Assembly (NCBI GenBank): GCA_017504945.1
Contig: JAFVQJ010000023.1
Span: 1-64,000 of the forward strand
Direction of reading: 5' to 3'
Source of the DNA: Clostridia bacterium
GTDB lineage: Bacteria; Bacillota; Clostridia; Oscillospirales; RGIG5299
DNA length: 64,000 bases
The notes under the pieces are model-generated. The model did not search any database, had not been told where the DNA came from, and saw nothing but the letters and a program-made list of their open reading frames with translations. Positions 33,534 through 41,206 of the stretch are shown here, piece after piece. The position numbers and the translations under genes were made by a program. Positions within the stretch are counted from its first letter, which is position 1. The number at the start of each line of letters is the position of its first letter.

Positions 33534-34801
33534 TATCTTTTACCTCCGTTCGTAATTGCCTCGAGGATCTCCGCGTCGGTGTAATATCTTGCGCTGGTGT
33601 AGGTGCGGAGCTTGTTTGAGGAGGTTATAACGGGCATCGTCTTGCAAAGGGGATTGTTCATATACATAAGCGGGCAGATATACGAGGTGATAACGCCCGT
33701 TTTTTCAAGCCTTTTTGCATATTCCGTTTCGTTAAACGCCTTTAAGACCTTGGGAGCGGCGGTAAATACGGTGGGAATTACAACCTTTTTGCCCTGAAGC
33801 TTTTCTTCAAGCTTAACAGTCCAATCCTTTAATTGCTCGAGAGAAAGGTGAGGACAGCCTACAAAGCAAAGCTTGGGAGCGGCATCGGGATTTTTCCATA
33901 TAACGGGATAGTTGTTTTTAACTCTTTCGAGCTCGGCGTCGTCTATAACATATTCCTTTGCGCCCTCTGCGATGAGCTTTGCACCAAGCGAGACTGCCTC
34001 GGGAGTGAGGTTTTCAATGTGGTAAAGACCTACCGCGCCGTTTGAAGCGGTTGCGGCGCCGAAATCCTTGAGGTATGCGCAGGCGGCATCGTTAAGCTCG
34101 GTGCCTATCCATTTATCAAGACCCGAAACGTAAGGCACGTCCTCCATTACCTTCATACCGATAGCGGAGCCGAGCAGCTGTGCCTCGGGCTTTTTTGTGG
34201 TGTTTATCTTTACTATCCAGGTGGCCTTTCTGCCCTCGTCGGTGAGAAGTCCGAAATAGGGAACGTAGCCCACGATAGAGCCCATAATATCGATAATTCC
34301 CGAGTTTCTGTTGCATCGTGCGCCAAGCACCGAGTTTGCGTAAACGACGGCGCTCGATTCAGCCCACGAGAGAACCTCTCCCATCTTCGGCTTGTTGCCC
34401 ATTTCGTCCATATAGCAGGTGCAGGAGAAGGCGTCGTCGTTCATAAGACCGAGCTCCTTAAGCTGCTTCTCGTAGAAATCCTGCTTGGTATACATAAATT
34501 TGTTAAAAACGAGATTCTGAAGAAAATTTGCGGGAACGTTTTTGTCAAGCGGACGGGGGTCGACCGAAAACTGCTGACCGCTTGCAACGCCTGCATCGAG
34601 GAGCTTTTGCATAAGGTCGTAAACGGGCGACATTACCTTAAGTCCGAAGGATGTGACGAGATGGTTGTATTTCGAGGTGATGGGCACGAGCTTTTCAGCC
34701 TCGAAGGCGTCGCCGTACATAACGAGTGTCTTCATGACCTTGGCAAGAGTTTCACCCTTCTCGCCGTCTAAAATTGCCTGCTGTTCTTTGGTGAGTATCA
34801 T
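33533..34801 (-). CDS. Aconitase X large (catalytic) subunit, DUF521
   Basis: 422 residues. Family blocks include ILTKEQQAILDGEKG at the start, ARCNRNSGIIDIMGSIVGY near 165-183, and FVGCPHLSLEQL near 310-321, which supply cysteines for the iron-sulfur centre typical of AcnX hydro-lyases. The protein abstracts water from a beta-hydroxy acid. Encoded 15 bp after the flavin oxidoreductase gene and overlapping the small subunit, so dehydratase and reductase are co-expressed. Confidence 0.92.
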   Translation of the reverse strand: MILTKEQQAILDGEKGETLAKVMKTLVMYGDAFEAEKLVPITSKYNHLVTSFGLKVMSPVYDLMQKLLDAGVASGQQFSVDPRPLDKNVPANFLQNLVFNKFMYTKQDFYEKQLKELGLMNDDAFSCTCYMDEMGNKPKMGEVLSWAESSAVVYANSVLGARCNRNSGIIDIMGSIVGYVPYFGLLTDEGRKATWIVKINTTKKPEAQLLGSAIGMKVMEDVPYVSGLDKWIGTELNDAACAYLKDFGAATASNGAVGLYHIENLTPEAVSLGAKLIAEGAKEYVIDDAELERVKNNYPVIWKNPDAAPKLCFVGCPHLSLEQLKDWTVKLEEKLQGKKVVIPTVFTAAPKVLKAFNETEYAKRLEKTGVITSYICPLMYMNNPLCKTMPVITSSNKLRTYTSARYYTDAEILEAITNGGKR

Positions 34802-34816
34802 TTCATTTCCTCCCTA

Positions 34817-36886
34817 TCAAAGCTTCATTGCAACGTCCCAAGCGCCCCAGATAACGGAGCGAAGGTTTCCGACCTTAAGAGCGTCGCCTATAACGTGAAC
34901 GTTTTTACCCTTAACGGCAAGAGGTGCGGGATTATAGCCTACCGAGGTGATTACCGAATCGGCGTCTATCTCAAACGTTTTGCCTTCCTTATCCTTGAGC
35001 AGTACCTTTCCGTCATTTATCTCGCAAACGCCCGTTTCGAGATAGACGGGAAGGTCGTTTGCCTTGAAGCAGTCACGCAGATAGCTGGTGTTTGCAAGGC
35101 AGATGCCGGGAGTGGTGATAAGGTCGTCCTGCATTTCGACTATCGCGGGCTTTTTGCCGCCAAGGAAAAGCTCGTAGGCGATCTCACAGCCGGTAAGGCC
35201 GCCGCCGATAATAACGACGTTTTCGCCGACCTCCTTCTTTCCGAGGAGAAAATCAATAGCCTCGATTGCCTTTTCGGCGCCCTTTATAGGAATTTTCTTT
35301 GCCACCGCACCGGTTGCGATTATTATCTCGTCGGCGCCGAGTGATGAGAGGTCTTTAACCTCGGTGTTCATCTTTATCTCAATGGGATATTTCGCTATCT
35401 CGCGGTTATACCAAGCGATAAGCGCTCTGTCCTTCTCCTTGAAGGAGGGAGTCGCCGCGGCAATAAACACGCCGCCGAGGTTATCGGACTTTTCGTAAAG
35501 AATAACGCTGTGGCCTCTCTTTGCGCAAACTATTGCGGCCTCCATACCGCCTATACCGCCGCCGATAACGGCAATTTTCTTTGCCTTCTTTGCGGGCTCG
35601 ATCTTATATTTTTCCGACTGCATAGTTCTCGGATTGAGAGCGCATCTTGCAAGACCCATAGTGTCCTTGAGGTCCTGAGTGTTGGCATGTCCCTTTGATG
35701 ATGAGAAGTTAAAGCAGCCTGCGTGACAGCAGATGCAGGGCTTTATGTCCTCCACCCTGTCCTCTATCATTTTGGTTATCCACTCGGGGTCGGTAAGGAA
35801 CTGACGTGCAACGCCGACGGCGTCGATCTTTCCGTCCGAAACTGCCTTGGCACCGACCTCGGCGTCCATTCTTCCGGCGCAGACGACGGGGATATTGACG
35901 AATTTCTTTATATGAGCAACGTCCTCAAGGTTGCAGTTTTCGGGCATATACATAGGCGGATGAGCCCAGTACCACGAGTCGTAGGTGCCGTTGTCGGCGT
36001 TGAGCATATCGTAGCCGGCGTCCTCAAGATATTTTGCCGCCTTTTCCGATTCAGCCATATTTCTGCCTACCTCAACGTAGTCCTCACCGGGCATTGCGCC
36101 TTCGCAAAAGCCCTTCATCTTGGACTCGACGGAATAACGGAGCGAAACGGGGAAATCGTCGCCGCAGGACTCCTTTATAGCCTTTACTATTTCGGTTGCG
36201 AAGCGGTAACGGTTTTCAAAGCTGCCGCCGTAATCGTCCTCGCGCTTGTTGAAGAATTCTATTGCAAACTGATCGAGCAAATAGCCTTCGTGGACAGCGT
36301 GGACCTCAACGCCGTCAACGCCGGCGTCCTTACAAAGCTTTGCGGTCTTTGCAAAAGCCTCGATTATCTCGTGGATCTGCTCGAGAGTCATTTCGGGGCA
36401 GATGATGTCGTGCGCCCAGCGCGAAGGCTGTGCAGAGGGACTTGCAAGCTCGTGAGAGGTGTCTAACACGGGCTTTATAAGGGCGCGCGTGAATTTGTTT
36501 TTGTGTAAAGGAGCAACGAGCTCGGTAATTGCCCAGGAGCGACCCATACCTGCGGTAAGCTGAACGAAAAGCTTTGCGCCGGTCTTGTGGATCTCATCCA
36601 TAAACTCCTTTAATTCCTCAAACATTTTGGGGTTTTGCCAAAGCCACTTACCCCAGAAGGTATCACGAAGGGGAGCGATGCCGGGGATAATAAGACCTAC
36701 GTTATTGTTTGCTCTTTCAAGGAAAAGCCTTGCAGCCTCCTTGTCGAAATGACATCCGCCGAGCTCGAACCAGCCGAAAAGCGAGGTGCCGCCCATAGGA
36801 CACATAACGATACGGTTTTTGATCTCTACGTTGCCTATCTTCCAAGGGGTAAACAACGCTTCGTATTTTTTATCGATTTTCTCCAT
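34817..36886 (-). CDS. Enoate reductase / 2,4-dienoyl-CoA reductase-type flavoprotein
   Basis: 689 residues. An N-terminal Old Yellow Enzyme barrel (1-370; FMN, active-site HAVHEGYLLDQF near 194-205) is followed by a [4Fe-4S] motif CICCHAGC with a fourth Cys at ARC, then a C-terminal FAD/NAD(P) pyridine nucleotide-disulfide-type domain with VIGGGIGGMEAAIVCAKRG (near 445) and VVIIGGGLTGCEIA. Length and layout match clostridial 2-enoate reductases and bacterial FadH. It would reduce a C=C bond next to a carboxylate or thioester with NAD(P)H. First gene of the operon with aconitase X, whose product would be such an alkene. Confidence 0.92.
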   Translation of the reverse strand: MEKIDKKYEALFTPWKIGNVEIKNRIVMCPMGGTSLFGWFELGGCHFDKEAARLFLERANNNVGLIIPGIAPLRDTFWGKWLWQNPKMFEELKEFMDEIHKTGAKLFVQLTAGMGRSWAITELVAPLHKNKFTRALIKPVLDTSHELASPSAQPSRWAHDIICPEMTLEQIHEIIEAFAKTAKLCKDAGVDGVEVHAVHEGYLLDQFAIEFFNKREDDYGGSFENRYRFATEIVKAIKESCGDDFPVSLRYSVESKMKGFCEGAMPGEDYVEVGRNMAESEKAAKYLEDAGYDMLNADNGTYDSWYWAHPPMYMPENCNLEDVAHIKKFVNIPVVCAGRMDAEVGAKAVSDGKIDAVGVARQFLTDPEWITKMIEDRVEDIKPCICCHAGCFNFSSSKGHANTQDLKDTMGLARCALNPRTMQSEKYKIEPAKKAKKIAVIGGGIGGMEAAIVCAKRGHSVILYEKSDNLGGVFIAAATPSFKEKDRALIAWYNREIAKYPIEIKMNTEVKDLSSLGADEIIIATGAVAKKIPIKGAEKAIEAIDFLLGKKEVGENVVIIGGGLTGCEIAYELFLGGKKPAIVEMQDDLITTPGICLANTSYLRDCFKANDLPVYLETGVCEINDGKVLLKDKEGKTFEIDADSVITSVGYNPAPLAVKGKNVHVIGDALKVGNLRSVIWGAWDVAMKL

Positions 36887-36916
36887 TTTCGTCTATCCTT
36901 TCATAGATATGATTAT

Positions 36917-36945
36917 ATTATACATCAAAAATCAAAATATGTAAA
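36917..36945 (-). promoter_or_regulatory. Promoter of the OYE-AcnX operon
   Basis: Minus-strand TTTACA (36940-36945), 17-bp spacer, TATAAT (36917-36922), 30 bp before the ATG. Confidence 0.75.
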
Positions 36946-36951
36946 GAAAAA

Positions 36952-36975
36952 TCCCCGCGAAGAAAAACGCGGGGA
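36952..36975 (-). terminator. Terminator after the small lipoprotein gene
   Basis: TCCCCGCG/CGCGGGGA stem with T runs, directly upstream of the OYE promoter, so the epimerase-lipoprotein unit is separated from the OYE operon. Confidence 0.85.
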
Positions 36976-36980
36976 AAAAA

Positions 36981-37370
36981 TTATTTTTGTTTTTCCAAAA
37001 CGTAGGTATTGAAGTCGCCGGGTGCGGTTATCGTCTTATCCTTTGCATTGTAATAGAGCTCTCTGAACCCGAGCATGCCGCTGCCGGTATCGACCCAAAC
37101 TACCGTATATTTTGCGGTGGAGTCGTCATCGTCCTCATCGTCGACCTCGGTAAGAGTTCCCTGATGAGTGGAGGTGTTGTTGTAATAGGTATCGGTGTAA
37201 ACGCAGGTGATGGATTCTCCGTCGATCTCAAAGGTGAAATCGGCATAGCCCTGTGAAACGTGATAAGTGCCGTCAACTCCGTCGCTGCCGCCGGGAAGTG
37301 TGCAGGAGGCAAGAATGGCGAAAATACAAGCCAAAACCGCCACGACCGCCAAAGACTTTTTGAAATTCAT
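36981..37370 (-). CDS. Small lipoprotein of unknown function
   Basis: 129 residues with signal peptide and lipobox LASC (Cys22). The mature domain of about 105 residues has alternating strands (GTYHVSQGYADFTFEIDGESI, TAKYTVVW) and an acidic DDEDDDDS loop near 80-87. It resembles small lipocalin-like or DUF-type lipoproteins of Clostridia but I do not recognise a family. It starts 2 bp after the epimerase stop. Confidence 0.75.
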   Translation of the reverse strand: MNFKKSLAVVAVLACIFAILASCTLPGGSDGVDGTYHVSQGYADFTFEIDGESITCVYTDTYYNNTSTHQGTLTEVDDEDDDDSTAKYTVVWVDTGSGMLGFRELYYNAKDKTITAPGDFNTYVLEKQK

Positions 37371-37372
37371 AT

Positions 37373-38329
37373 TTAAAGCTCCTTTAAAAATTCTTTTTCA
37401 ATTTGATTTTTGAAATTCTTTCCTGTTTCGCAAATATAGCGAAGGGTGGGTAAAAGCATATCCTCGTTTACCTCAAGGGCGGCGATCGCCTGCCTGAAGG
37501 TCTCGAAGCTGAGGTCGCCCTCGTAGCCTATTTCCTTAAGAGAATTACAAAAATGATTCCAGTTTATATTTCCCGCCATCGGTGCAAGGTGCGCGTCCGT
37601 CGTGCCGTCGTTATCGTGAATATGCAGGCATTTTATTCGTTTTCCCAATACGGGAACGAAAACCCTGAAATCCTTTGAAAGAAGCCGTATATGCCCCGTA
37701 TCAAGACAGAAGCCGAATACCGCTTTTCCCGCCTTGGCGTTTAAGCTGTCGATATATTCCGCCGCCTCGTAAGGATCGGAGCATACGCCCTCGATAACGG
37801 GACCGCCGCCTGCGGTAAAGAGATTTTCAAGACAAACGGTAACGTCGCATTTCAAAAGAGTGGGGATAAGCGACTCGTAAAGGCGGTAATTCAATCTCTT
37901 TACCGAAGCCGCCGTGTTGACGTTATCGCCGAGCGAAAGAGAGATACCGTGGATAACGAGCCTTTTGCACCCAACACTGTTGCAGACCTCAATTACTTTT
38001 TTATAAATTTCGGTCATATCGTCGAGAATCTCGGGGGAAGAAGACAGATAAGCGGGGAACGGAGCGTGAGCTTGGGTGATAAAGAGTCCCGCTTCTTTTA
38101 TTGCGTAAAGCTCCTCCTTGAAATATTCAAGCACCTCATTTAACGGGCGGAAATAGATGCAGTCCTTTCTTTTTTCGCCGTCGAAAATGACGCTTCGCGG
38201 ACAGGCGTGCTCAACGCCGTTCCAATCAACAGCGTCAAAGCCTGCCTCGGCAATCAGACGGTAGCATTTTTTTGCGCCGAGATGCTCTATAATTCCACCG
38301 CTTTGAACTGAAATTTTCATAACGCTCAC
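37373..38329 (-). CDS. TIM-barrel sugar isomerase/epimerase-like protein
   Basis: 318 residues of the xylose-isomerase-like TIM barrel superfamily. Metal-ligand patterns appear as CLENLFTAGGG (Glu), FCLDTGHIRLL (Asp, His), CLHIHDNDGTTDAHLAPMAG (His, Asp) and SFETF (Glu). Relatives interconvert keto sugars or hydroxy acids such as hydroxypyruvate. It overlaps the stop codon of the DUF2809 gene by 4 bp and precedes a small lipoprotein. Whether it takes part in the AcnX pathway is uncertain, since terminator and promoter separate the units. Confidence 0.85.
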   Translation of the reverse strand: MSVMKISVQSGGIIEHLGAKKCYRLIAEAGFDAVDWNGVEHACPRSVIFDGEKRKDCIYFRPLNEVLEYFKEELYAIKEAGLFITQAHAPFPAYLSSSPEILDDMTEIYKKVIEVCNSVGCKRLVIHGISLSLGDNVNTAASVKRLNYRLYESLIPTLLKCDVTVCLENLFTAGGGPVIEGVCSDPYEAAEYIDSLNAKAGKAVFGFCLDTGHIRLLSKDFRVFVPVLGKRIKCLHIHDNDGTTDAHLAPMAGNINWNHFCNSLKEIGYEGDLSFETFRQAIAALEVNEDMLLPTLRYICETGKNFKNQIEKEFLKEL

Positions 38330-38724
38330 TCCTTTGAGGTTTTAAACAGAAAACGCTTTGCCAAAAGCTCTGCAAAAAAGAATAAAAGACAGCCTATTGC
38401 GTAGCAGACGATATCGAAAACGGAAAAGCTTCTTCCGAGTAAAATAACGAAGAAAAGTATTTTGTGAAGCCCCAAAAGCTTTACGAAATCAAAATACTGA
38501 AGTATCTCGACCGCTGTCGAAAAGAGAAAGACGTAAAGAGGCAAAAGCGTAAGCTTTTTCGGGAAAAATATTCGTATAAAGGCGCACATAAAGGCGGCAA
38601 AAAGGATATCTCCGCCGTAGGGTCTTATAAAGCTGTCCCTCACGAAAAGGGTGATGATGAGTTCAATAACAAATAAAGCCGCTGTCAAGACGCCGTAAAA
38701 AGCTCTTTCCTTTTTCAATGGCAA
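38326..38724 (-). CDS. DUF2809 family membrane protein
   Basis: About 133 residues with four hydrophobic helices and the family pattern RPYGGDILFAAFMCAFIRIFFP, ending in the DUF2809-like ILLGRSFSVFDIVCYAIGCLL. Function unknown. I start it at a TTG at 38724 (or 38718), which follows AGGTG, because the promoter TATAAT at 38744-38749 lies inside the longer frame to 38823 and would exclude that start. Confidence 0.75.
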   Translation of the reverse strand: MPLKKERAFYGVLTAALFVIELIITLFVRDSFIRPYGGDILFAAFMCAFIRIFFPKKLTLLPLYVFLFSTAVEILQYFDFVKLLGLHKILFFVILLGRSFSVFDIVCYAIGCLLFFFAELLAKRFLFKTSKE

Positions 38725-38743
38725 TGCACCTGCCTTTTTATTG

Positions 38744-38772
38744 ATTATAGCACACTCCCGCAAATAAATCAA
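38744..38772 (-). promoter_or_regulatory. Promoter of the DUF2809-epimerase-lipoprotein operon
   Basis: Minus-strand TTGATT (38767-38772), 17-bp spacer, extended TGCTATAAT (-10 at 38744-38749). It decides the short start of the DUF2809 gene. Confidence 0.8.
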
Positions 38773-38814
38773 GATGTGGTATTGTATATCGCCATTGCTT
38801 TTGCAATGGATAAA

Positions 38815-38845
38815 AAAATCCAAGTCCGAAGACTTGGATTTTTTG
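38815..38845 (-). terminator. Terminator of the 60-residue membrane protein gene
   Basis: AATCCAAGTC-CGAA-GACTTGGATT stem with T runs on both sides. Confidence 0.85.
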
Positions 38846-38873
38846 GCTGTTACGAATTATTATGGTGCCACTA

Positions 38874-39056
38874 TTATTTGTTTGATTTTAATATTTTAAG
38901 AAAAACAAAGAAAAGAACAATTGAAATTAAATGCAAGATGATAGCAATTATTGATATAATTATATGTAGCTCGATAAATAGACCAACAAGGTGAATAAAC
39001 GAAGCTGTCAAAATGCAGAATAAAGCTAATAAAGAAACAATCTTTTCTTTTTTCAT
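38874..39056 (-). CDS. Small two-helix membrane protein, A+T-rich
   Basis: 60 residues: a basic start (MKKEK), two long hydrophobic helices (about 8-28 and 31-54) and a basic end (KSNK). GGAGTG eight bases before the ATG and a clean terminator support a real gene. Base use is A+T-rich like the 141-residue protein at 29250, and again a hairpin array lies next to it. No family recognised. Confidence 0.6.
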   Translation of the reverse strand: MKKEKIVSLLALFCILTASFIHLVGLFIELHIIISIIAIILHLISIVLFFVFLKILKSNK

Positions 39057-39206
39057 AATATTAACACTCCAATAAAGCTATATTACATATTTTTGTTTGC
39101 TGATTGAAACGTTGGGACAAATAGAATTATCTTATGAAAAGATTAAATTTTTCATAAACGTACCGCCCTTTTTTGTTATTATATCATAAATTCATATACT
39201 TGTCAA

Positions 39207-39377
39207 ATGATGCATCGCCTGCGGCGATATGATGTTTTTCGCTTCGCTCAAAATGATGTTGCTCCACTGCGTTCCGCAATGATGCGATGTTTGCCCAATG
39301 TGCCGCAAGGCACACATCATTAGGCGCAGCCGTCATCATTGGCGAAGCCGTCATCATTTGCCGCAGGCAAACATCAT
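39207..39377. repeat. Hairpin array 3: four ATGATG linkers then four CATCAT linkers
   Basis: The clearest array. ATGATG occurs at 39207, 39229, 39253 and 39279; the reverse complement CATCAT occurs at 39315, 39334, 39352 and 39372. Between linkers lie hairpins: 39214-39228 (ATCGCC/GGCGAT), 39235-39252 (imperfect), 39259-39279 (TTGC/GCAA), a central TGTGCC-GCAA-GGCACA (39299-39314), then 39323-39331, 39341-39349 and 39358-39370 (TTGCC/GGCAA). Linkers of the left half can pair with those of the right half, producing one long branched stem. The rest of the 365-bp gap is the tRNA terminator and A+T-rich spacer. Confidence 0.9.
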
Positions 39378-39379
39378 TC

Positions 39380-39420
39380 AAAAAACGCACCTTTGTCGGT
39401 AGACAAAAGTGCGTTTTTTG
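39380..39420 (-). terminator. Terminator of the tRNA-Thr/tRNA-Tyr transcript
   Basis: Compound stem AAAACGCAC/GTGCGTTTT with inner TTTGTC-GGTA-GACAAA, T runs on both ends, touching the right end of array 3. Confidence 0.85.
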
Positions 39421-39421
39421 T

Positions 39422-39507
39422 TGGTGGGGGAAGGTGGATTCGGACCACCGAAGCTGAAAAGCAACAGATTTACAGTCTGCCCCCTTTGGCCACTCGGGAA
39501 TTCCCCC
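39422..39507 (-). tRNA. tRNA-Tyr (anticodon GTA)
   Basis: 86 nt including encoded CCA. Acceptor stem GGGGGAA/TTCCCCC, anticodon loop CTGTAAA with GTA, long class II variable arm, and GGTCCGAATCC T-loop region. Second of two tRNAs on the same minus-strand transcript. Confidence 0.97.
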
Positions 39508-39535
39508 ATATATAAAGTTGTTTTTTTAGGTTGTA

Positions 39536-39611
39536 TGGAGCTGGTGAACGGAATCGAACCATCAACCTGCTGATTACAAATCAGCTGCTCTGCCGATTGA
39601 GCTACACCAGC
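39536..39611 (-). tRNA. tRNA-Thr (anticodon TGT)
   Basis: 76 nt including encoded CCA. Acceptor GCTGGTG/CACCAGC, D-arm TAGCTCAATCGGCAGAGCA, anticodon TGT in loop TTTGTAA, T-arm GGTTCGATTCC. First tRNA behind a consensus promoter, 28 nt from tRNA-Tyr. Confidence 0.97.
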
Positions 39612-39635
39612 GTATCTCTTTTTGACAGCTTGTAA

Positions 39636-39664
39636 ATTATATCAAAAATTAGCGGGCTTGTCAA
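39636..39664 (-). promoter_or_regulatory. Promoter of the tRNA operon
   Basis: Minus-strand TTGACA (39659-39664), 17-bp spacer, TATAAT (39636-39641), about 25 bp before tRNA-Thr. Confidence 0.85.
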
Positions 39665-39748
39665 TAGTAAAAATAATATTTTTTCAATCTTTTTTCAAAC
39701 GCTGTTATAACCTCAAAAAATGCGGATAAAATAACGCAAGGTGATAAA

Positions 39749-41206
39749 ATGACGTACGTGAGCAAAAGCCTTGATATAAACACAGCCGCTATAAAGGCGG
39801 CGTTTTCATACGAAAAGACTGTTATTGTGAGGGAGACCGTTTGCAAAAAAAGCGGTGTAAGAACAGCCGTCTGCTTTATCGACGGAATGGTAAACGGAAA
39901 GATAGTAAATGAGAGCATTATAGAGCGTATAATAGATTTTGATGCAAAAAGCTCCGAAAGTTTTATAAATGAGCTTGCGAGCTTTGGCGTTTGCGCCTCC
40001 GATACCAAGACGGAGAGAGATATTGAAAAGCTTAAGAACGGACTTTGCGAGGGAAATACCGTCGTCTTTGTCGACGGTGAGGAGAAAGCCCTTTTAATAG
40101 ACACGAAGGGATACCTTTTAAAGGCGATAACCGAGCCCGCGGGTGAGAGCATTTCAAAGGGTCCGCACGAGGGCTTTACCGAGGAGATACTCGTGAATAT
40201 GTCGCTTTTGAGGCGAAGGATAGCAAACCCCGATCTCAAAATGGAGATGATGGAGATAGGGGAAAAGACACATACCAAGGTTTGCCTTTGCTATATTGAT
40301 AAGATCGTTAAAAAAAGAACGGTAAGAGAGGTAAAAAAACGTCTTGCCCTACTTGACTGCGACGAGATACTCGACTCAAACTATATTGCCGAATATATAA
40401 GAGATAACCCCTATTCGCCGTTTAAGACGGTGGGCTCGACGGAGCGTCCCGACTCGGTGGCGGCGAAGCTTTTGGAGGGCAGGGTGGCGATAATGGTAAA
40501 CGGGACGCCTGCGGTGCTTACCGTCCCCTATATCTTCGCCGAATATTTTCAGTCAAGCGAGGACTACTACGTCAGCTTCTACTATGCCACCGTAGGCAGA
40601 ATTCTTCGCTTTATAAGCTTTTTTATAAGCATTTCACTGCCGTCGCTCTACGTTGCCTTTACGAACTACCATCAGGACGAGATACCGATAAAGCTGTTTA
40701 TAGCGATAGCGGCATCACGCGACGGCGTGCCGATATCCAATCTGCTCGAGGTGATAGTAATGCTCATCGGCTTCGAGCTGCTGCGTGAGGCGGGCGACAG
40801 AATTCCCGCCTCCTTCGGAGTGTCGCTGAGCGTTGTGGGAACGCTCGTTATAGGACAGGTCGCCGTGACGGCAAAGCTTATCTCCGCGCCGGTGGTATTT
40901 ATTGTGGCAATAACCGCCACCACGGGACTTCTGATACCCAAAATGAAGGGCGCGATAATTTTTGTGAGGCTTGTGATCCTCGCACTGTCGTCGGTGCTTG
41001 GAATTTACGGTTATCTGCTCGGAATAACGCTTTTAACGGTATATCTTTGCTCAATGAGGTCGTTTGGTGTGGAGTATATGGACTATTTATTGCCCGTTTT
41101 CAGAAAAAGCTCCCCCGACGTACCGTTAAGGAGCATAATTCCTGCGATGAAGCGGCGTCCCGATTTTGCCCAAAGCAGAAGGAGAAGGGGAGAGAAGAAT
41201 GATTAA
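39749..41206 (+). CDS. Spore germination receptor A subunit (GerA family)
   Basis: 485 residues. A cytosolic N-terminal region of about 285 residues carries the GerA pattern NPDLKMEMMEIGEKTHTKV and the PTVAVLVEGR-like stretch LLEGRVAIMVNGTP, followed by about five transmembrane helices (from about 290) with ISLPSLYVAFTNYHQDEIP. Together with B and C subunits it forms the inner-membrane receptor of dormant spores that senses germinants. AAGGTG precedes the ATG. The gene overlaps the next by 8 bp. Confidence 0.95.
   Translation: MTYVSKSLDINTAAIKAAFSYEKTVIVRETVCKKSGVRTAVCFIDGMVNGKIVNESIIERIIDFDAKSSESFINELASFGVCASDTKTERDIEKLKNGLCEGNTVVFVDGEEKALLIDTKGYLLKAITEPAGESISKGPHEGFTEEILVNMSLLRRRIANPDLKMEMMEIGEKTHTKVCLCYIDKIVKKRTVREVKKRLALLDCDEILDSNYIAEYIRDNPYSPFKTVGSTERPDSVAAKLLEGRVAIMVNGTPAVLTVPYIFAEYFQSSEDYYVSFYYATVGRILRFISFFISISLPSLYVAFTNYHQDEIPIKLFIAIAASRDGVPISNLLEVIVMLIGFELLREAGDRIPASFGVSLSVVGTLVIGQVAVTAKLISAPVVFIVAITATTGLLIPKMKGAIIFVRLVILALSSVLGIYGYLLGITLLTVYLCSMRSFGVEYMDYLLPVFRKSSPDVPLRSIIPAMKRRPDFAQSRRRRGEKND

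Noticed and set aside
38725-38823. Longer N-terminus of the DUF2809 protein
   Set aside because: It runs through a consensus promoter and has no hydrophobic or conserved sequence; the TTG behind AGGTG is better.
39207-39377. CRISPR array
   Set aside because: The conserved units are only 6-7 nt, they invert at the centre, and the intervening sequences are palindromes rather than spacers. No cas genes nearby.
41166-41198. Earlier start for the GerC lipoprotein
   Set aside because: It would place polar residues before the signal peptide; ATG 41199 has the ribosome site and the coupled overlap with GerA.
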